Assembly (NCBI GenBank): GCA_902464035.1
Contig: CABQHT010000045.1
Span: forward strand, 1 to 16,104
Source: an uncultured Collinsella sp.
GTDB taxonomy: Bacteria > Actinomycetota > Coriobacteriia > Coriobacteriales > Coriobacteriaceae
Length of the DNA: 16,104 nucleotides
Direction: 5' to 3'
Numbering within the stretch: position 1 is the stretch's first letter; the number at the start of each line of letters is the position of its first letter. A model generated the notes under the pieces. It was not told the origin of the DNA. It did not search any database and saw only the letters and a program-made list of their open reading frames with translations. The position numbers were made by a program, and so were the translations under genes. Below are positions 1 through 4,510 of the stretch, piece after piece.

Positions 1-328
1 GGCGGCTGGTCCGGTCCGACCGGGCCGCGCGGCAAGGAGATATATTGCCAGACCGGAGGGGCGCCGGGGGCGGGAATCGCGCACTCCATATTTTGTTCAC
101 AAATGAATAGAACCCTCAGTTGCTTCACTGAGGCCGCATTCGAAGCAGCAGCTTCTGATATTGGCGATGACCAGCTGGTTTATAGGTGTTAAGGCATCGG
201 TCATCTCTGGAGCGCCACTTTACTCCAAAAGCATGAGCTATTTGTTTCCCGTCGGTAAAAGGCGGGTTTTGTTCGCCAAGCGTTCTTATATATAGAGAAG
301 TTCGGGTTCGAACCCGTGTCGCGGCAAC
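1..328. other. Gene-free left flank
   Basis: I see no convincing gene here. The reading frames lack a ribosome binding site and any family resemblance. The first ~75 bases are very GC-rich and rich in short inverted repeats, somewhat like the sequence near 15765-15800. A 7-bp hairpin (CCTCAGT 114-120 with ACTGAGG 127-133) follows. At 303-316 there is a perfect 14-bp palindrome, CGGGTTCGAACCCG, which resembles a tRNA T-arm but is one base short of a normal 7-nt loop and 5-bp stem. It may be another decayed tRNA or att remnant. I infer a scrap of older mobile DNA. Confidence 0.5.
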
Positions 329-365
329 AAAAAAGCGGCCGGCATCCGCCAGTCGCTTTTCTTTT
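329..365. terminator. Bidirectional rho-independent terminator
   Basis: A GC-rich hairpin (about 334-357, ten pairs with one mismatch) is flanked on both sides by T-tracts in the exit direction: CTTTTCTTTT on the plus strand and TTTTTT on the minus strand. It lies just beyond the displaced tRNA-Lys 3' half at 366-439. It is plausibly the original tRNA-Lys terminator, separated from the tRNA when the element inserted. Confidence 0.6.
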
Positions 366-439
366 CTATGGTGGGCCGTCAGGGGTCCAGCCTGCTCCGC
401 AGGCGGCCGCTGCGGCGCTTCGCGCCTTGGGATTAAAAG
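366..439 (-). pseudogene. Displaced 3' half of tRNA-Lys (attL remnant)
   Basis: Positions 366-386 match 4394-4414 of the intact tRNA-Lys region exactly over 21 bases: CCA end, acceptor stem, T-stem and three bases beyond CCA. Positions 425-439 match 4427-4441 exactly over 15 bases (anticodon-loop side). Between the blocks, the 12 bases of the normal T-loop and variable region are replaced by 38 GC-rich bases. These contain two hairpins, GCCTGC-tcc-GCAGGC and GGCGC-ttc-GCGCC. No 5' half follows 440. This is the expected scar of an element that recombined in the anticodon region and displaced the old 3' half, which later took up an insertion. Confidence 0.8.
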
Positions 440-548
440 CGAATTCCCGTTTGCTTTAGCTCTTGAGCAGTGATACCGTACACCCACTCTGACCTGCGGT
501 TTCGTTCGACTAGACGGACTGCGCGGCCTGAGCGGGTTTATTCAACAC

Positions 549-597
549 GGGTACTCCGCGCGGTACGCAGCGGGTACACACCGCGATTGTGGGGTAT
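549..597. promoter_or_regulatory. Left integrase arm-type sites (GGGTAC repeats)
   Basis: GGGTAC occurs at 549-554 and 572-577, with variants CGGTAC at 561-566 and GGGTAT at 592-597. Start-to-start spacing is 12, 11 and 20 bp, near whole helical turns. The same hexamer recurs with 12 and 11 bp spacing at the other end of the element (4320-4348). Repeated short motifs on both arms of an att site are typical of tyrosine integrase arm-type sites. The last copy lies 2 bp before the integrase start codon, where bound integrase could block its own expression. The binding role is inferred. Confidence 0.6.
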
Positions 598-599
598 CG

Positions 600-1826
600 A
601 TGAAGCCAAAGCGCTACTACACCTCGTCTTGCTTATTGCCGTATCGCAACGACGGATGGCGCGGACGGCTCAAGTTTAAGAAGCAGGACGGTACATATGG
701 GCAGGTCAGCAAGGTCATGGCTTCTAAATCGAAACGGGCAGCCCAGACCGAGCTGAGGGAATGGCGCGAGGAGATGGAGGACCTCGCGCAAAAGAAGCTC
801 AAACTCGGCAGCATGGCACACAAAACGGTAAAAGACCTGCTAGACGGCTATATCGACATGCTCAGCGCATCCGGCTCGATTGAGTCCTCGACCGTCTACG
901 ACTACCGCGGTGCCGCGCGACTCGTTGAACGCAAGATCGGCGGCATCGAATTCGACTCTTTGGACGTAACCGCAGCTCAGAACTGGATCAACTGGGCCGT
1001 TGAGGAAGGCTACAAGCCGTCCACCATTCGCAAGAGCGTGACGCTGCTCAAAGCCGCATACCGCGATGCTGTCGGCAGGCTCCGCGTGATCGACTACTCC
1101 CCCGTGGACTGCGTGCGTGTGCCTAAAGCCCGCCACCGTGAGCCTAACGCGCTGGACGAGCGCGAGCGAGGACGGCTGCTCACGTTCCTCTCCATCGCGC
1201 GAGACTGCCCCGAGAACGTCGGCATCTACCTCGCCCTGCTTACGGGCATGCGGCGCGGCGAGCTTCTTGCGCTACGGTGGCGTAACGTTGACTTCGGCCA
1301 GAAGATGCTGCACGTCAAGGCATCTATCGGCTTTGGGGAGAACGGACACTACGAGAAAGAGCCGAAAAACGGCGGGAGTCGCAGGAGCATTCCCATGCCC
1401 GATGAAGTCGCGGGGATCCTTACTCGCCGCCTGACCGCCGCGCGAGCCGAGTGCTTTAAGGCGGGCGTGCCGTTCGAGCAGTCGATGTTCGTGTTGGGCG
1501 GTCCTGACGGAGAGTTCATGGCCCCTGAGCGCCTGTCGCGTCACTGGGCCGTCACGGTTCGGCAGCTGGGGCTGGTGGGCTCGGAGGGCGAGCCGCCCAA
1601 GTTCCACGACCTGCGCCACACGTTCGCTACCGCGGCGATCCTCGCGGGGACGGATATCAAGTCCGTGTCCTCGCTCCTGGGACACGCCAACGCCGCCATG
1701 ACGCTGAACATCTACACGGGCGTAAACGCCCAGGCGAAGCGAACGGCAATGGATGCCGTGGCGGCAACGATGACGGCGACACCGCCCACGGCTGAAATCC
1801 TGGAACTGCGGGCAGCTGGGGAATAG
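600..1826 (+). CDS. Tyrosine-family site-specific integrase
   Basis: This 408-residue protein would catalyse integration and excision of the element at tRNA-Lys. The layout is that of phage/ICE integrases: a basic N-terminal arm-binding region (1-65), a SAM-like core-binding domain (about 72-170) and a C-terminal catalytic domain (about 185-390). The active-site set is complete: Arg218 in TGMRRGEL, probable Lys256, His336 and Arg339 in HDLRH, His362 in LLGHAN, and nucleophile Tyr372 in NIYTG. Length is normal for the family. The gene sits next to attL and reads inward. The ATG at 600 has only a weak G-rich upstream match, and that overlaps a GGGTAT arm-like site, which suggests low or self-limited translation. 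Confidence 0.95.
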   Translation: MKPKRYYTSSCLLPYRNDGWRGRLKFKKQDGTYGQVSKVMASKSKRAAQTELREWREEMEDLAQKKLKLGSMAHKTVKDLLDGYIDMLSASGSIESSTVYDYRGAARLVERKIGGIEFDSLDVTAAQNWINWAVEEGYKPSTIRKSVTLLKAAYRDAVGRLRVIDYSPVDCVRVPKARHREPNALDERERGRLLTFLSIARDCPENVGIYLALLTGMRRGELLALRWRNVDFGQKMLHVKASIGFGENGHYEKEPKNGGSRRSIPMPDEVAGILTRRLTAARAECFKAGVPFEQSMFVLGGPDGEFMAPERLSRHWAVTVRQLGLVGSEGEPPKFHDLRHTFATAAILAGTDIKSVSSLLGHANAAMTLNIYTGVNAQAKRTAMDAVAATMTATPPTAEILELRAAGE

Positions 1827-2002
1827 GGCTACACGGGGCTCAGATGCCGAATTTTGGCTCGCAATAACAAGGGCCGTCCATCGGTTCCAGACGTTCAATT
1901 CTAAAGCCATAAAACATCTCTGATTTGAACAAAAGACCAGCTAGACAGCTGTTTCTTATAGAGACTATTCGGACTATACAGACAATGAGACGGAGGTGAA
2001 AC

Positions 2003-2212
2003 ATGCTCGAATTCAGGATAAGCGGCGAAACCGCTGAGGTCGGCTGTTTGGCAGACCATCTGGAGAGGGCAGGCTATGTCGTCAGGCGCTCAAAGCCCTA
2101 TCGCAACAGGGGCGAGGAAGGTTGTCGGATCTACCTCGAAATGGATGAGGACAAGGTCATGGGTTGGATGCTTGCCAACCTTGAAAAAGCATCCCTAGAC
2201 GATTCCTCATAA
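2003..2212 (+). CDS. Small conserved-type protein (DUF3970-like)
   Basis: This encodes 69 residues with a strong ribosome binding site (GGAGGTGA at 1992-1999) ahead of the ATG. The pattern is a beta strand (LEFRISG), a helix with conserved-looking hydrophobic spacing (LADHLERAGY), then SKPYRNRGEEGCRIYLEM. This recalls small DUF3970-type proteins, which have an N-terminal strand, helix, P-Y-x-N-R-G and R-x-Y-L/V-E pattern and no known function. The assignment is from memory of that pattern and is tentative. It lies 176 bases after the integrase and ends directly at a 13-bp hairpin, so it may be a separate short transcript. It could be a regulator or an accessory recombination factor; no function can be claimed. 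Confidence 0.7.
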   Translation: MLEFRISGETAEVGCLADHLERAGYVVRRSKPYRNRGEEGCRIYLEMDEDKVMGWMLANLEKASLDDSS

Positions 2213-2245
2213 GGCCCGCCTTTCGGCGGAGGCGAAAGGCGGGCC
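2213..2245 (+). terminator. Strong hairpin after the small protein
   Basis: A perfect 13-bp stem (GGCCCGCCTTTCG 2213-2225 with CGAAAGGCGGGCC 2233-2245) has a 7-nt loop and begins directly after the stop codon of the 2003-2212 gene. There is no T-run after it, so it may act as an RNA-stabilising 3' hairpin or an imperfect terminator. Confidence 0.45.
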
Positions 2246-2623
2246 CGAGCACGGAAACCCACCGTTTGGAGCGGGACATATGAAGTCGGGCGAAATGGCC
2301 GTAAGGGTAGTTTTTTTGAAATACGCAAGAGTCGTACGCTGCCGTACAAAACTGCGTTTTGCCCGTCCGCGTACACGCCGAAACCTACGGTTCGGCGCTT
2401 GTTAGGGCTCTGCCCTAAAACCCGGCGCCCCGCGGGGCGAAACCCACGTTCTAGAAAGCGCGGTTAGGTAGAGCGGAATACCCCGCCGCTCGAAATTGCC
2501 ACCGTTTGTCACCCTGTGGCACCAAATGGATGTGCACGGGATCAACAGCCGTTATAGCCTTGTTTTAGCGGTAAAAGCCGTCCAGTCTTTATCGGCCCCG
2601 AGCTGGCCAGAAAGGAACCAATC
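2246..2623. other. Hairpin-rich noncoding gap in the element
   Basis: This stretch of nearly 380 bases has no credible gene. It holds three hairpins in a row. CGCCGAA (2376-2382) pairs with TTCGGCG (2391-2397), extended by an inner CC/GG. TTAGGGC (2402-2408) pairs with GCCCTAA (2412-2418). CGCCCCGCGGGGCG (2426-2439) is a perfect palindrome. Upstream, GTACG (2334-2338) can pair with CGTAC (2343-2347). The motif CCACCGTTTG occurs at 2259-2268 and 2499-2508. Clustered hairpins in a small element without a relaxase could mark a transfer origin used in trans or a single-strand origin. Part may also be the 5' leader of the operon at 2624. I recognise no defined nic site. Confidence 0.4.
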
Positions 2624-2857
2624 ATGCATAAATCTGAAGAAGCAATTTTGGAGCGGTTTCGGGCGGGAGAATACGACACCCTCCCACTTCTCATTACGCC
2701 GACCACGGCAGAAGCCGCAATCGGCATCAGTTCAAAACACCTGCTAAGGATGGCTGATCGCGGTGAGATTCGAGCCGTCCAAATCGGACGGCGCTGGAAA
2801 CTCAACCGCGATGACCTGCTTGCGGTCTGCGGTTTGCGGGACAAGGGCGCGGCTTAA
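2624..2857 (+). CDS. Excisionase-like helix-turn-helix protein
   Basis: This 77-residue protein has a MerR/excisionase-type winged HTH (helix_turn_helix_17 class) at about residues 25-70. The sequence TAEAAIGISSKHLLRMADRGEIRAVQIGRRWKL shows the usual 'HTH, then D-R-G-E-I-x-A-x-x-I-G-R-R-W-K' wing. Proteins of this kind direct integrases towards excision or serve as local repressors. AAAGGA lies about 8 bases before the ATG. Its TAA stop overlaps the ATG of the next gene (TAATG at 2855-2859), so the two are translationally coupled. It is the first gene of a three-gene operon that ends at 3805. Excisionase is the best guess from context, but a copy-number or transcription regulator is equally possible. 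Confidence 0.8.
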   Translation: MHKSEEAILERFRAGEYDTLPLLITPTTAEAAIGISSKHLLRMADRGEIRAVQIGRRWKLNRDDLLAVCGLRDKGAA

Positions 2858-3279
2858 TGGGGCGCATAATTAGTGATGATGAGGCCATCAAGGCCGCATG
2901 GAATGTGCAATTACCACTCATGCGCATTAACTTGCCAATAACGACCGCGGAAGAGTTCAGGCGCCTGCATGCCGCTCGCGGCAGCCGTGCATACGCCGAC
3001 ATGGGTGTCTGGCTCGCGCTGTGCTCGCTCGCATCAACGGCTACGGGGCACGTGTTGAAACTCGACTACGCGATACTTGCAAAACAACTATATGGAACGC
3101 GCGGTCAGTCGACTGTCGCAGCCGAGCATGTTAACGCACTGATCGCGGCAGGGCTCGCAACCTTAACCGATAACGAATGGCTCTACCTGCCCGCTGTCGA
3201 TGACGCGATGGTTCGGTATGGAAAAATGATTGTCGGTGGCACCCGTGGCGGGCGGCCTAAGAAGAAACGGAGGGGATGA
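2857..3279 (+). CDS. Unrecognised winged-helix protein, possible replication factor
   Basis: I do not recognise the family of this 140-residue protein. Residues about 28-60 look helical. Residues about 66-112 (YAILAKQLYG, then VNALIAAGLATLT, then EWLYLP) read as a winged helix-turn-helix with a hairpin wing. The C-terminus is a basic tail (GGRPKKKRRG), which suggests nucleic-acid binding. The gene starts inside the stop of the HTH gene and its TGA overlaps the next ATG (ATGA at 3276-3279), so all three proteins are probably made together. It lies upstream of a palindrome array resembling an origin. With the next gene it could form a split initiator, or it could be a DNA-binding partner or repressor. 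This role is inference. Confidence 0.75.
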   Translation: MGRIISDDEAIKAAWNVQLPLMRINLPITTAEEFRRLHAARGSRAYADMGVWLALCSLASTATGHVLKLDYAILAKQLYGTRGQSTVAAEHVNALIAAGLATLTDNEWLYLPAVDDAMVRYGKMIVGGTRGGRPKKKRRG

Positions 3280-3770
3280 CGGTGACGGATGATCCCCCGA
3301 AAAAAGAAGTGCCGTTGGAAGTGATGATTCCAACGGCACCAAGCATCACTCAGGATGCGATTAGCATTGAAAATACTATATCACGTGAACGGTTCGCACA
3401 GCTCAGCGGCGTTGAACCGCCACAAATCTGCGCAGCCACAACGGAAGCTGAGGAAGCCGCCAGATCACGGTTATGTGCCGATAAAAGCGATCGATGGCTA
3501 TATCTCGCCGCGAAGGGCAAGCTTGAGCTTCAGCTGCTGCTAGAAATACGGCGATATGAGCGTATCGGCTCTCGCAAGGGCTACGCAGTTTGCGGCTTGA
3601 AGAAAACCGACGTCGAACTAGCTGATTTTTTTAACGCCGCCCGACCAAGCGTCTGCAAGGCACGAAAAGCGTTAAAGTCTAGGCATCTCATCGACTCGGT
3701 TGATGGCATACTGCAACTCCGATATGCAGCCATCCTCGATACCGCCAAGTCCATGGGCTGGAACGACTAG
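3276..3770 (+). CDS. Unrecognised winged-helix protein next to the origin-like array
   Basis: This 164-residue protein matches no family I can name. The first ~60 residues are polar and probably flexible. Residues about 70-100 are helical. Residues about 103-150 fit a winged helix: ELADFFNAARPSVCKARKALKSRHLI as HTH with recognition helix, then DGILQLR as wing, like those of replication initiators and transcription regulators. It is the last gene of the operon; a terminator starts two bases after the stop and the 17-bp palindromes begin 60 bases later. The ATG at 3276 overlaps the previous stop. A GTG at 3282 is better spaced from GGAGG (3269-3273) and may be the true start. It is the best candidate to bind the array. 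Confidence 0.75.
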   Translation: MTVTDDPPKKEVPLEVMIPTAPSITQDAISIENTISRERFAQLSGVEPPQICAATTEAEEAARSRLCADKSDRWLYLAAKGKLELQLLLEIRRYERIGSRKGYAVCGLKKTDVELADFFNAARPSVCKARKALKSRHLIDSVDGILQLRYAAILDTAKSMGWND

Positions 3771-3772
3771 AT

Positions 3773-3805
3773 AGCCGTCCCGCAATAGATGCGGGACGGC
3801 TTTTT
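3773..3805 (+). terminator. Rho-independent terminator of the element operon
   Basis: A perfect 12-bp stem (AGCCGTCCCGCA 3773-3784 with TGCGGGACGGCT 3790-3801) with a 5-nt loop leads into TTTTT (3801-3805). It closes the three-gene operon and isolates the palindrome array from its transcription. Confidence 0.92.
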
Positions 3806-3810
3806 CAGCG

Positions 3811-3957
3811 TTCAAAAGGGTGGGTTAAGGTGCAACGTGACGTTACACCAGCCTGTAACGTCACGTTACACCTTCTGTAACCTGAGGTTACACTTCCTGT
3901 AACTTCAGGTTACACATGTGTAACTTGAGGTTACATTTAACCCACCCTTCAAAAGGG
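3811..3957. repeat. Inverted and direct repeats framing the palindrome array
   Basis: AAGGGTGGGTTAA (3816-3828) and its exact complement TTAACCCACCCTT (3937-3949) enclose five tandem palindromes. TTCAAAAGGG also occurs as a direct repeat at 3811-3820 and 3948-3957. The framed block could fold as one large cruciform, or mark the limits of a functional module. Confidence 0.75.
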
Positions 3958-4015
3958 GGCATTCAAGCGTCTCGAACCGCAGATAGAAGCGCCGTAGGTG
4001 TAACGTCAGGTTACA
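3831..4015. repeat. Six 17-bp palindromic iterons, probable origin
   Basis: The consensus is TGTAAC-n5-GTTACA. Copies lie at 3831-3847 (one base off, TGCAAC), 3854-3870, 3876-3892, 3898-3914, 3919-3935 and 3999-4015. The first five start 23, 22, 22 and 21 bp apart, about two helical turns, so bound proteins would sit on one face of the DNA. The outer arms are almost invariant while the five central bases vary, as expected for binding sites of a dimeric protein. No gene starts downstream on the plus strand, so ordinary promoter control is unlikely. Together with the AT-rich tract after the last copy and the winged-helix genes before the first, an iteron-type origin is the best reading. Operators or a partition site are alternatives. 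Confidence 0.85.
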
Positions 4016-4051
4016 TTCCATTTATATATAAATAAAAAAGTAATAGATATA
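4016..4051. other. AT-rich tract, candidate unwinding element
   Basis: About 36 bases directly after the last palindrome are almost entirely A and T (TTTATATATAAATAAAAAAG and following), in an otherwise GC-rich region. AT-rich DNA beside iterons is where strands first open in plasmid origins. The role is inferred from position. Confidence 0.55.
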
Positions 4052-4319
4052 GGGCTTCAGTGCATCAACGACCGCTCATTACGCCACACCGGCATACCTG
4101 CGCCCGAAGCTCGCGTTCAACGCCCTTTCGACAGCCTGGGGCTACCCAAGGAGCCCCTACGGCTATCGAAAGCGCGCAGAACGCTCGCATCCACTCGGAC
4201 CGTTCTCGGCCCTCACAGACGGATGGACGGACACATCAACAACGATCCATCCATCCGACCATCGGGACGCTATGCCCCTCTACGGACAGCCCAGAATTGT
4301 GGAATCCACGTGATTTGAG
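4052..4319. other. Noncoding stretch with two large hairpins
   Basis: No credible gene is present: one open frame of about 107 codons lacks a ribosome binding site and is compositionally odd. A long hairpin spans 4125-4172: CTTTCGA 4125-4131 pairs with TCGAAAG 4166-4172, AGCC 4133-4136 with GGCT 4161-4164, and GGGGCT 4138-4143 with AGCCCC 4152-4157. A second inverted repeat pairs CGGATGGA (4220-4227) with TCCATCCG (4250-4257) across 22 bases. GTGGAATCCAC (4299-4309) is an 11-bp palindrome. Such structures fit part of an origin (for example a single-strand initiation site) or binding sites for excision factors near att. Confidence 0.45.
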
Positions 4320-4348
4320 GGGTACCGTTTTGGGTACTCGCGGGGTAC
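4320..4348. promoter_or_regulatory. Right integrase arm-type sites (GGGTAC repeats)
   Basis: Three exact GGGTAC copies lie at 4320-4325, 4332-4337 and 4343-4348, spaced 12 and 11 bp like the copies at the left end. They are about 50 bp from the tRNA-Lys repeat. They match the expected second arm of the attachment site. Confidence 0.6.
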
Positions 4349-4350
4349 GC

Positions 4351-4385
4351 AAAGAAAAAGGTCAGAGACAACACCGTCTCTGACC
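4351..4385 (-). terminator. tRNA-Lys terminator supplied by the element
   Basis: A perfect 10-bp stem (GGTCAGAGAC 4360-4369 with GTCTCTGACC 4376-4385) has a 6-nt loop. On the minus strand it is followed by CTTTTTCTTT (4351-4360 complement). It sits 11 bases past the CCA end of tRNA-Lys and is on the element side of the junction. Confidence 0.85.
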
Positions 4386-4393
4386 TGCGCAAA

Positions 4394-4441
4394 CTATGGT
4401 GGGCCGTCAGGGGTTCGAACCCTGGACCTTGGGATTAAAAG
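4394..4441. repeat. attR: tRNA-Lys 3'-half direct repeat
   Basis: This is the intact partner of the decayed copy at 366-439. The first 21 bases and the last 15 match that copy exactly. It includes three bases past CCA, the acceptor and T arms, and part of the anticodon arm. The element therefore rebuilds a functional tRNA 3' half. Confidence 0.8.
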
Positions 4442-4472
4442 TCCCCTGCTCTGCCAGCTGAGCTAACGGCCC
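4397..4472 (-). tRNA. trnK: tRNA-Lys (anticodon UUU)
   Basis: The 76-nt gene folds as a standard cloverleaf: acceptor GGGCCGT/ACGGCCC, D-arm with AGCTCAGCTGGCAGAGC, anticodon loop CTTTTAA carrying TTT, T-arm CAGGG-TTCGAAC-CCCTG, discriminator A and encoded CCA. It reads AAA/AAG lysine codons. It is the integration target of the neighbouring element and remains intact after insertion. Confidence 0.97.
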
Positions 4473-4481
4473 GCGGGTGGC

Positions 4482-4510
4482 ATTGTACCACGGTCTGGGA
4501 CTATTCCCAA
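4482..4510 (-). promoter_or_regulatory. Candidate tRNA-Lys promoter
   Basis: On the minus strand, TTGGGA (4505-4510) and TACAAT (4482-4487) are 17 bp apart, and the -10 hexamer lies 9 bases before the tRNA. The -35 matches the sigma-70 consensus at four of six bases and overlaps the final codons of the upstream aminopeptidase gene. Confidence 0.55.

Larger units (their letters stand above)
440..4441. mobile_element. Small integrative element in tRNA-Lys
   Basis: The element is bounded by direct repeats of the tRNA-Lys 3' half (366-439 and 4394-4441). It spans about 4.0 kb measured between the shared anticodon-side blocks. It contains a tyrosine integrase, an excisionase-like HTH protein, three small proteins, phased integrase arm-type sites at both ends and an origin-like array of palindromes. 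All its genes are on the plus strand, opposite to the chromosome around it. I see no relaxase, primase, capsid, packaging, toxin or resistance gene. The content fits an integrative mini-plasmid (in the sense of actinobacterial int-xis-rep elements) or a phage satellite reduced to integration and replication. The exact crossover bases cannot be fixed from this sequence alone. Confidence 0.82.

Noticed and set aside
125..345. tmRNA or a full tRNA ending near 325
   Set aside because: The T-arm-like palindrome at 303-316 cannot form a normal 5-bp stem with a 7-nt loop. No matching 5' acceptor sequence or tag-peptide frame is found upstream.
125..487. 120-codon open frame on the minus strand at the left end
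   Set aside because: It runs through the displaced tRNA-Lys half and a terminator, and resembles no protein.
3831..4015. CRISPR array
   Set aside because: The repeats are 17-bp perfect palindromes with 4-7 bp gaps, not 25-37-bp repeats with similar-length spacers, and there are no cas genes.
4060..4383. 107-codon open frame on the plus strand between the palindromes and tRNA-Lys
   Set aside because: No ribosome binding site, Arg/Ser/Thr/Pro-rich composition, and it crosses two hairpins, the arm-type sites and the tRNA-Lys terminator.
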